A DNA stretch of 64,000 nt, taken from contig NC_029521.1 of NCBI RefSeq assembly GCF_001577835.2, positions 23,595,118-23,659,117 on the forward strand. The letters are read 5' to 3'. The position numbers and the translations under genes are program-made. Positions within the stretch are counted from its first letter, which is position 1, and each line of letters opens with the position of its first letter. Shown one piece after another: positions 29,190 through 41,782 of this stretch. The DNA comes from Coturnix japonica. Taxonomy: Eukaryota > Chordata > Aves > Galliformes > Phasianidae. The notes below the pieces were generated by a model, which was not told the origin of the DNA, did no database searches, and saw only the letters and a list, made by a program, of their open reading frames with translations.

Positions 29190-31030
29190 CATACAAAGCT
29201 TCATCAGCAGACCTTGCTTTTGAAAGTTATTTTTCCATAGACTTAGCTGATAGAAGGGTGCAGAGATGTATAGTGTTCCGTGCTGAAGAAAAATAGGGCT
29301 ATGCTTCCTATGTATGGTATATCCAGTGGCCAGATGTGATAGTCAGTGCAGAGTCATGAGGCAGCAGCTCCTGCCATTCTTGCTGTAGCACCATTTTGGG
29401 GGGCAGTCGTTTCAGCGCCTGTGGTGAAGATTGGGGTTTGACGTGCATGTTAGAACTCAAAATAAGTAGGTCTAGGGAGTTGGTACGTTTCAGGTGATGG
29501 GCTTTTGGTAGCTTGGATTCAACAATGGGCCTCCAAGGTATTCTTTCTTATCCAGACGCTGAGCTGCCAAAGAATGTGTTTGTCACCAGAGAACATATCA
29601 GGACAGTCAGTTAACACAGTCACTGGAAACTGAGAGCTACAAAACCATAAACATGATGCAGGTGATCTAGTCCTGTTCATTCTGGATATGATGATCCAAA
29701 TTCTGACTTTGGGACCTGGCTGAATTTATTGACTGCTTGAACAATACCTTCATCTTTCTTGGGTTCTTCTAAAAAGAGGATATATAGAACTCACTGCTCC
29801 AAAATGCTCATTAGTATTCCTGCACAGGAATTTAGTTAGTTGCTAGCTGGCATATTATCTACAGACTGGATTTCCTCAATTAATCGTGAAGGAATTGGAA
29901 GGGGTGCAGTTATTCACTTTGCAAAGTGTGATGTGTCATTGATGTGTCATGTCCTGCATACCTATTTAGATACTAGGAGAGATAAGTCAGTGAGATCTGA
30001 GTTCATTCAGATCAAATGCGGTCGCCAGTGCTAGATTTGTATTGGCTATTCAATCTGAAAGTTATCAGAGGACTTTAATTTCTAATGTACTTGATTCTAA
30101 GGCAGGAGCCTGAGGTAGATGTCTCTTCATATCTCTTGTGAGGAAATCCTGCATTCTCAGCTTTTTGCTTCCCTGCCTACCCTCAAAGGAAGAGATGCCA
30201 CAAAATGCAAGCAGCAAAACTGTTTCTGTATCTCCCAGCAAGATTTAAGTTGCACCCTCTGACTTCCAGGTCACCAGTTTTGAGTGCAAAAGTCCAGAGT
30301 CCAGAGTTGTGCAGTATCTCAAGCAGAGCACACTGCCAGCATCAGAAACACTTCCCTACCATAGACTGGATTTCCATTTAGAGCAGCTGATCATGAACAC
30401 ACTACTCCTGCAGCCTGCTACAGTCTTTATACCTGTGTATACTTTAGCAGTACATCCTGCTCTTAGACATCTGTAGTCTTGTGGTGTTTTTCTTCCACTG
30501 TTCACATATGAACAACAGGCATTAAAACAAACAAACAAACAAACAAAAACTTAATTTGAGATATATATATATACAGATAGGTCTAGATCAAATCAGGCTG
30601 ATTTTTTTTAGTTTTGAATAGGAAAAAATTGACATTGTTTCTTGTCTGCCTTGGACATCAAATTGGGACTTCAACGCTTTTCCCTGTGCGCAGGTGGATT
30701 GGCCAGAATGGATTAAGATTTACAGAGATCATGGTGACGTTGAGACTCTGTAAGAGCTAATAAACGCAATTGCATAAGAAATAGCATGCTTTAATATATG
30801 TGTTACAGGAGTCCTTAGGTGGCAAACAAGCCTGAATAATAACGAACTTCCATAGCATTGTGCCTCTAAGAGCGACTATACGTTCACTTAACTAACCTTG
30901 GCTTACAAGGTTAGTGGAGTGCACTTCAACACTTGCTGTCACCGCTACGACTAAACCTTCGTGGTTTGTTTCACGGTTCAAACTCTGGCTTTGCCCTGAA
31001 TCAGCATCAACTTGATTCTGGAATACCCTC
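29190..31030. other. Region upstream of the first recognisable ACSL5 exon
   Basis: Holds a CAAA microsatellite (30,524-30,549) and a short TA run (30,561-30,573). No ATG-containing coding exon that would splice into ACSL5 was recognised, although one must exist if the gene makes a normal protein. No clear core promoter was seen directly upstream of the exon. Confidence 0.45.
30524..30549 (+). repeat. (CAAA)n microsatellite
   Basis: About six tandem copies of a CAAA tetranucleotide, followed after a short gap by a TA run at 30,561-30,573. Plain low-complexity DNA. Confidence 0.9.
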
Positions 31031-31034
31031 TCAG

Positions 31035-31189
31035 GTCTTGTTTTCACTCAAGCTCCACCAACACACCAGCACTGTTTACTCTTATTGCATTTGGCGAGCT
31101 CTCATCTTTCTCTGGAAAGGTGGATTAAGCAAGGCCAAAAGCCTGTTTTACCTCCTGTTGACTTGAACAAGCAGTCAGTGGGAATTGAG
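31035..31189 (+). CDS. ACSL5: ACSL5 N-terminal (membrane-anchor) exon, frame in doubt
   Basis: The 3' end is secure: KPVLPPVDLNKQSVGIE followed by a GTAATG donor matches human PVLPLLDLNNQSVGIE and joins in phase to the GGARR exon. The 5' part is odd. The bases for TNTPALFTLIAFG lie in one frame, those for ALIFLW in a second, and PVLPP in a third, although in ACSL family members these form one anchor helix. No ATG exists anywhere from 30,961 to the donor. In the frame that reaches the donor the exon is open back to a good acceptor (ccctctcag|GTCTTG, start 31,035). That gives 51 residues including a hydrophobic HCLLLLHLA run, needing an upstream exon ending one base into a codon. Assembly indels, a re-framed anchor, or loss of the normal N terminus are all possible. 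Confidence 0.5.
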
Positions 31190-31740
31190 GTAATGCTTAT
31201 TCTTCTTGTGGGGATGGACTATTTCTGAAAAACATGCTCTAAATACCAATCCATTTTGACTCTGGATATCAGAGGAAACTCTACCTTCTCTGCTGTGCAA
31301 CTCAGCAGTATTGTGCATAGAAGGGAAGTCTTATGACACTGAGAGGAAGAGACAGAAACTCTTGCCAGAAGGGTTAGGTGTGCTTTTTACGAGAAGTCCT
31401 TGGCTGTCACTGATCTTTCTTCCTGTACTATAAATGCTTTTCATCTGTTTTGTGGTTAATGATAGACCAAGGTGACAGACTTCGTGTAACTATGAAAGTA
31501 GTAGTGCTTAATGTTAGTCAAGGTCTGTCTAAGAATCTACAACTGAATATTAATCTGGGTAATCTAGAAAATTCCTCTGCATGCAAGTAGTATCTGAGTA
31601 GATCAAAACCAGGAAGGAAAACGAGACTTCCTGAACAATGCAATAGTATTCAAATACTTTAAAGGGGACTGCTACAATTGGCTGGAATGAATAGCATTGC
31701 ATCTGCTCTGCACTAATTCATAACTATGCTCTGTTCCTAG

Positions 31741-34700
31741 GGAGGAGCGAGAAGAGCTGCACTTTTGACAGATAATAACCTGACTTCTTATTACTTTGAA
31801 GATTCTAAAACCTTGTATGAAGCTTTCCAGAGAGGACTGCACACTTCTGGTAAGCTCTGCAGCTGCTAGTTGGTACATAACATTTCACAAGTAAATAAAA
31901 TGGTTCCAATTTTTTTTTGCCTTGCCTCTTGCCAGTAGTAACAATTAAGACTAGCAAAAAGCTATCCTAAACTTCTGTGGGGTGGAGTGACAAGTGTCCA
32001 TATTTCTCCCCCGCTAGTATGGAAGTAGGATTAGTTGGCAGACTACACAGGAGCAAACATCAGAACTGTGAGGTGGTAGAATTCAGTGAAGACAGCAGCA
32101 CTGAGTCTGGGGTGGGGTAGGAAGGGAGGAGCAAAAAATCCTTCTGCTTTGTCTTATGAAGCATTTATTTTTAGCATTAAATTACTGCCTGCTCACAACA
32201 GGAATGCATCCCTGTCTATGGCTTCAGGGATGGCAGACATGGAAATACACGATACCCTGCAAGCTATTTCAAGCTCAGCTGGGTGAAATGGGAAAATATT
32301 GCCAGATCCTGGAAGTATTGCTTGTAAAGATGAAGTAAAGAGTCTTGCAACTTTAGTTTGTGCAGAACACTTAACAGTGGACACTGCACACCTTAATGCA
32401 CCATGCAGTTAAATGAATGTCTGAAAGCAATCTCCATTCACCAGTGTTGTTTTGAACTGCTATGTAGCTTCAGTACTGAGCTTTACAGCTGCTTTTTTGA
32501 ACTTTTCCATTAGGAAATGGCAACTGTTTAGGCTACAGAAAACCCAACCAACCTTATCAGTGGCTGACATATAAGCAGGTGAGTGTTATACCTGACAGAT
32601 AATCTAACTTGGAATGCTGTCTTGTAGCACTAAAGCAGGGGGCAATTTTCTTACAGGTTTTGGACAGAGCTCAACATTTGGGATCAGGGCTTCTGCAGAA
32701 AGGATGTAAACCATCACCAGACCAGTTTATTGGCATTTTTGCTCAGAATAGGCCAGAGGTAAGCAAAAAAATAAGTATTATTTCCCAAAATGTTCTGACA
32801 GGGTCTGCTCAACTTCTTGGGACCACCTGAGGAACAATTACAACTGGCTTCTCCCCTCCCAGTTCCCTTATTACTGATAGGGCACAGTTTTGTTTTGTTT
32901 TGCGAGCTGCTAGTATTCCTTAGATCTTTTTTCTCTCTTCAGTGGATCATTTCTGAGTATGCCTGCTACACTTACTCAATGGTTGCTGTTCCACTCTATG
33001 ACACCCTGGGGCCAGATGCCATTCTATATATTGTTAACAAAGGTAAATATCGACTTCAACTATTTTATAATAACAATTTCTCTAAGAAGTTTTGTTTTGG
33101 GAAGGTTGAAGAGCAAACAACTAAATGAAAAAATTAGAGTAGCTTTGACCTATATTTGTATAGACACTTCATTTCTGTAAAGCCACTTTGGAGAGTATAC
33201 ACCCATAAAGACAGCGTGTTTCCTCTGTCTCCTAGTGTATGGGCTACAAGTCCACAGAAGACCTGCCAGATTCTGTGGACCGTGCTGCAATCAGAGGGCT
33301 CAACAACTGTTGGTTGTTTGAGGTTTGGCAATCTTCAACTCCCACACTGTTTGCCAAACAATCAGACAATACAGACAGACTTGCATGCAAATTGAGACTA
33401 GATGGATGTCTCTGATTTAAAAAATTCTAAGATGTAAAGAGTGGAGGGGTAGAGAATAGCCTAAAGCTATCTGTTTAGTTCTACAGAAGTAGCAATTATT
33501 GTACCATCATGGGAAAAAACCTGGTGTGAGGGAGCTTGAATACATCTTCAAACTTTCCTTCCGTAGTGTGGGAGAAGATCAGGGTGGGGAAGAAATAAAA
33601 ATTCACTGCTGTCACAACCAGCTGGGCTGCCACCTAAGAACGGGATTTGCCAAGCAAAGTCACTCCAACTCACCAGGTTAATGGGGAACAAGCATGTTCA
33701 GACAAATCCAGTTTCTCTGTTGTCTTAATGATTTTGTCATTGCATAAAACTTTTCCATGTGCAAGGAATTTGAGCCATTAACTTAAATTTGAGCTATCTC
33801 TTTCAAACAAATCTGAAATTCCTTAGTTTTAAAGAAGGTGGTTAAAAATAGTCAGTGAGGACAAATTCAAGTTTTTTATGGTAATACAAAAAGAATAAGT
33901 ACATGTTTTGACTGTGACCGAATACATTTACCTTCAGTTCCTCAACATAAGGACTTCGCTTGGGGTAAACCTGAGATTCTACTTATTTAGTCTGCTGGCT
34001 GTAGTGAGAATAAACCCTCTTAACACTGTTAGTCCAGCCAGTGAATTCATATGAACCAAATGGAAGTCGATCTATCAATATTATTTATATAAGTCAATTA
34101 CAGGTACATAAATGAATATTATAGTCTATGTTCTGCTGTGTTGTCACTCCCTAGTATCTCATATTCTCACAACAAACTGAAATGTGATTACTTTTCTGTA
34201 GCTGACATAGGCATAGTCATTTGTGACAAGCCAGAGAAGGCAGAAATCTTGCTTGAAAACTGTGAGAAAGGAAAGACTCCATGCCTGAAGACTATAATTC
34301 TTATGGATCTCTTTGATAAAGAGCTGAAGGACAGAGGAGCTAAAGTGGGAGTTGAAATTCTAGCACTACAGGAGGCTGAGGTAGGTGTACTATAGACTTC
34401 TGCTTGATCTTGCAGAGGAATACCTTGCCAGCTAGACATCTGCAACTTCTCTGACAACAATGACACTTTAATGTAAGCGTTATCCAGTTGTCACACCTGT
34501 ATCTGAGAACTCAATGAGCAGTCATTGTGAAACTTGATATATTAGCCAAAAATCATTAGTTCAAACCATTGACTAAAGTTGTGCCCAAGTATTGTGAACA
34601 CTCAGTATGTACTAACTTCCTTAGCAAGTTTTATGAGGAGAGGCTAAAGGAATTGGGATTGTTTAGTCTGAAGAAGAGGAGGCTAAGGGGGGACTTTACT

Positions 34701-37700
34701 ACTTTCTACAGATGCCTGAAAGGAGGTTGTGGCAAGGTGGGGGTTGGCCTCTTCTCCATGTAACTAGTGACATGACTAGGGGAAATGGCCTCAAGTTGTG
34801 CCAGGGGAAATTCAGGTTAGATATTAGGAATTTTTTTCCCCCAGAAGAGTGATCAGGTGCTGGAAGGGGCTGCCCAGGGAGGTGGTTGAGTCACTGTCCC
34901 TGTAGGTGTTCAACAGACATTTAGATGTTGTGTGATGGGGCATGGTTTAATCAGTAATACTAGCAATAGACGGACAATTAAACTGGATGATCCTGGATGT
35001 ATTTTCCAACCTTGGTGATTCTATGATTCTATGGTGTAGTTGTAGCAGGATTTATCAGGTTTCTAAGCTGACAGTTGAGTCTAATTGAAACTTTGCATGA
35101 AAATTACTGGCTGCTTTGATACCCCAATACTAGGATTAATTTCCAGATATAAGGTGTAAATATGGAGTGTAAGAGATGTGGGCTACGTTAAATAAAATGA
35201 AAAAAAACTCCATTCAGTACTTCCAAACTCCTTAAGTATCTCTGATCACTTTCTACATAGTTGAATTCATGTTTTTCTCAATCTCAGGAGTTAGCTTTTT
35301 CAAGTTACAGGTACTAAATCCTGGAAGGCCAACTTCTCTCACCGAAAAAGTATTTTTTTGCTGGACTCTTGAATCTATCACTTTTGAAATCTAATTACCT
35401 GTTCAAGTACTACTGGTACACATCTTTTAGTTGCAATCTTAAGTTTTGTTTTCTCTCATCTAGGAGCTGGGAAGAAACAACATCAGAAAACCAGTTGTAA
35501 GTATTTCTGTGGAACAGTTCTAAACTTGACAAATTAGTCTCTGAAAAGACCTCTTGCCAGGCTGCTAGGAAAGGAGGTTGGTAGGATTTTTTTGTATCTT
35601 GCCTTGCTGTTTCCAAACAGAACTCCTGATTGATCCCCCTTTAGCAAGCATATGTAAGTATTGATTAATAACATCATAATCCTTACAGTGCTGACCTGAT
35701 GTGGCTTTTTCTCTCTAGCCTCCTAGTCCTGAAGATCTTTGCATTGTGTGTTTTACCAGTGGGACAACAGGTAAAAGATTGCATGTTGATGCTTCTCTAT
35801 CAAAACACTGTGCTAAAAACACTTACTATCCAGTGCAAAAAAATGAAATTCCAACAACATAAAGAAGTTAGAACTACATCAAGCCACTACTGCAGTCCTA
35901 CTTAGGACACTGTCAGTACAAGTGAAGTGCACAAAGACAAAGCTTCTTAGAGCTGAGGAAGCAGAGACTAACCAAATATATTTTTCATAAGGTAGGATAA
36001 TATATAACGTCTAAACATTAAATAAAGAGGGTCTGGTTGTTTAATTGTGCGTGTATTCTGATCCACAAGGGTCATAGAAACACGTTACAGTGTTTCTGGT
36101 GTTGTGTCTAAGTGTTAACTGTAACACAGTCTGGTGTTACAGTAGACATTCCTTTTATGTAATATCTACAGTTGAAAGCACTCAGGATGAGGCATATTTG
36201 TGATTTCCTACAACAGTGTATGCTGTGACTAAGCCTAATACAAAGATAGCTTGAAATGACTGAGCCAAGCAAATTATAGGCAATTGACTGCAAGCAGTCA
36301 GACCCACAGCTGACTTTGATTTCTCCAAAGGTAACCCTAAAGGTGCCATGCTGACGCATGAAAATGTTGTTGCAAATGCTGCTGCCTTCCTTAGAACCAT
36401 AGAGGTAAGCTCTTGCTAACAGTTATCTCCAGGTTATGTGACTATTACAAAAATGGCTTTACTATGAGCATTTTCTGCTAACTAGTCATGCTTTCTTAAG
36501 TGCCCATGTTTCCAAGGCAAAATGGTATTGCAAACAAGTTGCTTTGACCTTGAGTAACTTTTGCGGAGTTTTGAGCCAGACCTATACACCTGGAGTACTA
36601 AACTACCATATTTTCAGTTTGCTGAAACACTAAATTAAACCTGATTTAGTATCCTGTACCAGATTTCACATAGTTAGAGCTGCAGATTTTGAAGAGATGA
36701 TGGATAAGCTCGAGTTGCTTCAGTCTTTTAAAAGCATCTATTTCAAAGTATTCAAAGTGCCCCTAATTTTATTCACTTTCTTCTCAAGCAGGCATACAGA
36801 GTGTTGATGTGCTTCTGTTTCTTTCACCTGTAGGACACAATTGAGTGCACAACTTCAGATGTCAGCATATCTTATCTTCCATTGGCTCACATGTTTGAGA
36901 GAGTTGTACAGGTAAATAGACTATGTACATGCTACTAAGACTTTGTAGGATGTATAAACTTGTTGAAAGTAATACTTGCTAGAAGTTATACCTAAGTGGC
37001 TATGATATGTAGAGGTCTCCAGGACAGTCTCTTAATCTCCATTCACAACCCAGTAGTTAAAAATGAGTCTTGTCATATTCTTTGTCATATTCTTTTGTTG
37101 CCTTGTATTTACATTTTGAATATATCAAAATAGAACAGCTGTTAACAAATGTGTATGAGCTTGTATTCAGCTATAATGTGAAATTTTGTTCTATTATGGT
37201 CACGGATTATAAATTGAAGTTGCTTGCCAGTACTTGATTAATGCTTTTCAGCATTTATAAATCAAATTACAGTAAAAGCAATGATAGCTTTCTCTATTTC
37301 TTCAAGACCTGTACTACTACTGGGCACTGGAAATCACACAGCTTTCCATAGAAAATTATTGTGGTGGACAAAGCTGTGAATTATCCTTTGCTAACTTCTG
37401 GTCAATTTTCAGACTGTGATGTACAGCTCTGGAGCAAAAGTGGGCTTCTTCCAAGGAGACATCAAATTGTTAACAGATGACATGAAAACCTTGAAGCCAA
37501 CAATATTTCCAGTTGTACCAAGACTGCTCAATAGAATATATGACAAGGTAAGTGAGCTACTTTTAGCTAAATTATCTTAATGTTCATGTATCGAAGCTAG
37601 TATACATGTTTAAATTCAAGTTAAACGCATCAAAACACCGCCACTAGGTTAATTATTCCTTAGGAAAAGGAACCCTTTAAAGATCCCTGAAGTACAAGAA

Positions 37701-40700
37701 CAGTTGTGACTGAGATAGGACCGCTGCTGTTCAGAGACAGAGATTATGTTTACTTTCAGAATGAAAGAAACAAACAAAAGGTACTCTAGAAGGATCACTA
37801 TTCCTTGTTGTTGCTCAAGTTTGACAGCACCAATACAAATTAGCATTGCCCCTTGGTGTACCTCCTACAGCGTGGCAATAATGAAGACAAATCTTAGAGC
37901 AACAAAGTGATGCACTGTGCCTCCTAATGAAGCTAGAACTTGAGGTATTGCTGTGAGTATAGACCTGATATGTTTTTTTCCTCCAGATACAAAGTGGTGC
38001 AAACACACCAGTGAAAAAATTCCTGTTAAATTTTGCTGTAACTATGAAGATGATTGAAGTGAAACAGGGCATAGTTCGAAATGACAGCTTTTTGGATAAG
38101 CTAGTCTTCAAAAAAGTTCAGGTAAGCACTTCCAAGTGTAAGTAACCTAAGCAATATAATAGTGTGAGTTTGATCTGATGGCTTCTAATTCACTTGTAGG
38201 AAACCATGGGTGGAAGAGTGCGTATAATGGTAACAGGTGCAGCCCCCATATCTCCCTCTGTCCTGAAATTTCTCAGATCAGCATTGGGCTGTCAGGTAAG
38301 CTGAGTTTTTTTCCTTGAAAACCTCTGTGATGGTCGCTTGCACATAATGAATGACACAGCTCAGTTTCTGCCTGTCAGGGTCTCCAGTATTTAACGGCTT
38401 CTTGATTAGGGTTACCTGCAGTAGAAGAAAACTCTGCAGGGCTAATTGATATCAAACCACAGTACTGCAAAAACATCCTCTAGGCTTCAGGAAGAGGAAC
38501 AGGGCAGCAGAAATAGCAACATGGAACATCTTCAGCAAGTCAGGCACTTGCCTCTGAGGTCTGTGGCTTATCCTGACAGTGAACAAGCTCCCACTATGGC
38601 ACATTTTGGAAAAGAGTGCTGAGGATGAGGAGTTCAGAGCAAGATTTGGATAGCTGATCTCGGAGAACATCTAGTCACACCAATAAGGCCAGGAAGTCTG
38701 AAATACAATGACACTGTCTGCCTTCTTTAGGTGGAGACCTGTGCAAGGCATAGTTTAAACTGAGCTCATTCATATTGGGAGCTGGGTGTTCAAAGGATGT
38801 TCATGCTTGCTCACACAGGTCTTTGAAGCTTATGGCCAGACTGAATGTTCGGCTGGATGCACTTTCTCAATGCCTGGAGACTGGACTACAGGTACGGTAT
38901 TTGAGACTTGTTAACTCTTGCGCAACTGCCAATAGAAAGTGGCACTGAAACATTCAAGTTCAATAACAAATGAATTCTGGATGCTAAACTTAAAAGTGTT
39001 TCTTGGTAACAACAGTCACTCATATGCTTAATAGGAATTCTGTGAAAGCAAGCATCGCACATGGTTGGTATGACTGATCAGACAATAAGTGGCTCTGAGC
39101 ATTGAGGGCTCAGCTGCTACCTTTCCTGAAGTCTGAAAATAACAATGTTGTTGAACTTTTGTTATCAGACCCCATTAAACAGTACTGGTTCTTACTAAAG
39201 TAGTGAATAGATCCACTAAGTATCTATTAGCACTGAAGCCTTTCATTTGTTGGGGATTCCCAAGTTCTCCCAAATCATCTAAAGAACTAATCTTTCAAGT
39301 TTTGTATCATATAGATCCAACTCCAGAATATACAAATCCACAAACTGTAACTATCCTTGTTGGGTTTTGTTTGTTTTAATATTAGGCCATGTTGGACCCC
39401 CACTGGTTTGTAATATCATAAAACTAGAAGACGTGGAAGAAATGAACTACTTCTCTTCAAACAATGAAGGCGAGGTAGGTACTGTCTCCTGTGTGCATCA
39501 GAAAATACTGAAACATAAGATTTGGTGACTAACAGTGTCCTGTGCTTGTTGTAGGTCTGTATAAAAGGACCAAATGTATTCAAGGGTTATCTAAAAGACC
39601 CAGAGAAGACAGCTGAAGCAATTGACAAAGATGGGTGGCTTCACACAGGAGATGTAGGGAAATGGATGCCAGTGAGTAACTGCTTTATATAAACCATCCC
39701 TTGGATGTGTATGCCTTATTAGTTTACAGTACTCTGCAAAGTTGGACAATAAATTCCAGAATAAAAGCCTTACAAGTTACCTTGTTGAATATCCACCATG
39801 TTAACTCCAGGCAAAGCTCCAAAGATCAATCAGGTTGCAAGATCTTGCATGGTGCCTGCATAAGAATATGTCACTTGTAGAATAAAGAGCAAAATATCTT
39901 TTTTTTTTTTTTTGCCAGAGAAGAACAAGGAACTGTCTAATCATGTCCTGAGCTAAGTGGAGAAATCAGACGGTGTCTTATATTCTGTAGGGAGCCAAAA
40001 TAAGTGCCAGGCTAGCATGTGCCCTTCTTACTACTAACTCATTATCTTCTGCTGCATAGATAAGCAAGACAGGGACTTGAAACTGATGGCCTCCACCTTT
40101 AACTTCTAGAATGGAACGCTGAAGATCATTGACAGGAAGAAAAACATATTTAAACTTGCACAAGGAGAATACATAGCTCCAGAGAAGATAGAAAATGTCT
40201 ATATCAGAAGTGTTGCTGTAGCCCAAGTCTTTGTACATGGGGAAAGCCTGCGGGTAAGTAATAGTAAGAGTGAGCACCCTGTAAGATTCCTCCTACAGTG
40301 AGTTCTGGAAGATCAGGACACAAACTTTAATGTATATCAGAGTGTTTGAAGAAGATATGCTCTGACAGCACGATGCTAATAGAAGTATTCTATCTATAAC
40401 CTCCCCTTTTTACACAAAATCTTGGTATCAAGTTGCAAATTGGTTAAAGGTTAATTACATACTTGGATGGGATTAATACCTCATGTGCACTCTGTGCAGT
40501 TGCTCTACTCATTTACCAGTGAGTAATATTTGCTGGAGTGATTAGGGCATAACAAACTGCACGAGCACTTTGACTACTGCTGACAGAGTACAGATGAAGG
40601 CCCTTTAGCTACCATTCAAATTCTGGAAACATGGGGATGTAGATCTATTTTAGTATAGAGATATTGTTAACTGGCAAGTTCTCACATAGACAATCCAAAT

Positions 40701-41782
40701 AACTGCAGATGTCTGTCTGTCTTCTATTTGTTTTCAGTCTTGTCTAATAGGCATAGTGGTTCCTGATGCTGAGACACTTCCAGAATTTGCAGCAAAATTG
40801 GGAGTAAAAGGTTCCTTTGAAGATCTCTGCAAAAATCCAGTGAGTGGCCTCACCTTTTCAGTGGGTTATAGGTAGATTTGTTGTTGTTGTTGTTCTGAAA
40901 TCCAATCATGCAGTGCCTTGGCTTCATTTTTTTACCAACCCTTTTATAAATTAAATTGGCTTAATGCTGTGTGAAACATGCAAACATCCTTGAAGTAGAA
41001 GATGGAACTAATATAGGTGTTCCTGGAAGTGTAACTCCTTATTTTTCAGTGAGAAGGTTGCCACGTCCTTGGCATGGTCTTAATGTGTGAAATTTAGTAT
41101 GCTTGCCAACCTGAGTGGGCAATGGTTGTGGTCCTGAGCCAATTACCAAATGGCAGCTTTACCCACATGGCTCCTGTCTCTTCCAGGCAGTGAAGAAAGC
41201 TATTTTAGAAGATCTACTTAAACTGGGGAAAGCAGCTGGCCTTAAGTCCTTTGAACAAGTGAGTACTTTCAAATCCTGCTTGTTACAAGTACCTGTATTG
41301 CTAATACAATGTCTGGGAAGTCTGTATTCTTGTTGGAATGGGACCTGAGAAAGCTCTTCAGGACAATTGAATGCAGTAGGCATGGAAGCACTGGCTGGTC
41401 ACCTGTCTCTTGACCAAGAAGCAGATGGATGCATGGGGCAGCAGATGAAATTGCTATGGAATGAAATGCAGGTTTCCCACAGGCTGACTCTCAGTCAGGA
41501 GCTTAATTCCTGCATCAGAGAAGCAGTTTAGTCACTAGAGCTCTTGAGACTGAATTGTTGTGCTAAGCTTGAGAAGGCTGGGAAGAGCTGTTGCTTATGC
41601 TCTAAGTAAGCATCACTTGTGAAATTGTGTTCTTTTAATAGGTTAAAGACCTGTACATCCACACAGAGCTGTTCTCTGTAGAAAATGGACTCTTAACACC
41701 AACACTGAAGGCAAAGAGAGCAGAGCTTGTTAAAGTCTTCCAGAAGCAGATCGAAGCCCTCTATTCAAGCATGCAGGAATAA
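31741..41782 (+). CDS. ACSL5: Long-chain fatty-acid-CoA ligase 5 (19 exons)
   Basis: ACSL5 activates long-chain fatty acids to acyl-CoA with ATP, on ER and mitochondrial membranes. Exons: 31741-31849, 32514-32578, 32657-32758, 32943-33042, 34202-34380, 35464-35496, 35719-35770, 36331-36404, 36834-36911, 37413-37547, 37987-38121, 38200-38295, 38819-38891, 39386-39474, 39555-39671, 40110-40253, 40738-40839, 41187-41258, 41642-41782. All have AG/GT borders and phases that join cleanly, giving 631 residues from GGARRAALL plus TAA. Visible adenylation motifs are the ATP/AMP loop FTSGTTGNPKGAM (split over two exons), [20 protein letters not shown] and [21 protein letters not shown]. The length equals human residues 52-683. 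The C-terminal [19 protein letters not shown] and the synteny favour ACSL5 over ACSL1. No internal breaks were seen. Intron 34381-35463 carries a CR1; other introns over 300 bases hold nothing recognised. Confidence 0.96.
34615..35034 (+). mobile_element. CR1 LINE 3' fragment in an ACSL5 intron
   Basis: A sense-orientation, 5'-truncated CR1. It shows gaggagaggctaaaggaatt near the start, ggggctgcccagggaggtgg in the middle, and the terminal signature gattctatgattctat. It sits between the 179-nt and 33-nt exons of ACSL5 and does not touch either splice site. Confidence 0.9.
39899..39913 (+). repeat. T15 tract in an ACSL5 intron
   Basis: A homopolymer of 15 T about 195 bases before the [11 protein letters not shown] exon. 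It is too far away to serve as that exon's polypyrimidine tract. Confidence 0.75.

Noticed and set aside
29280-29600. Minus-strand segment at 29.3-29.6 kb as an extracellular guanylate cyclase exon or transposon piece
   Set aside because: Its translation is interrupted in every frame and matched nothing I could name.
30933-31166. A 77-codon frame containing ALIFLW, as a possible ACSL5 start
   Set aside because: It begins with TTG, not ATG, and hits a stop before the donor, so it cannot join the downstream ACSL5 exons.
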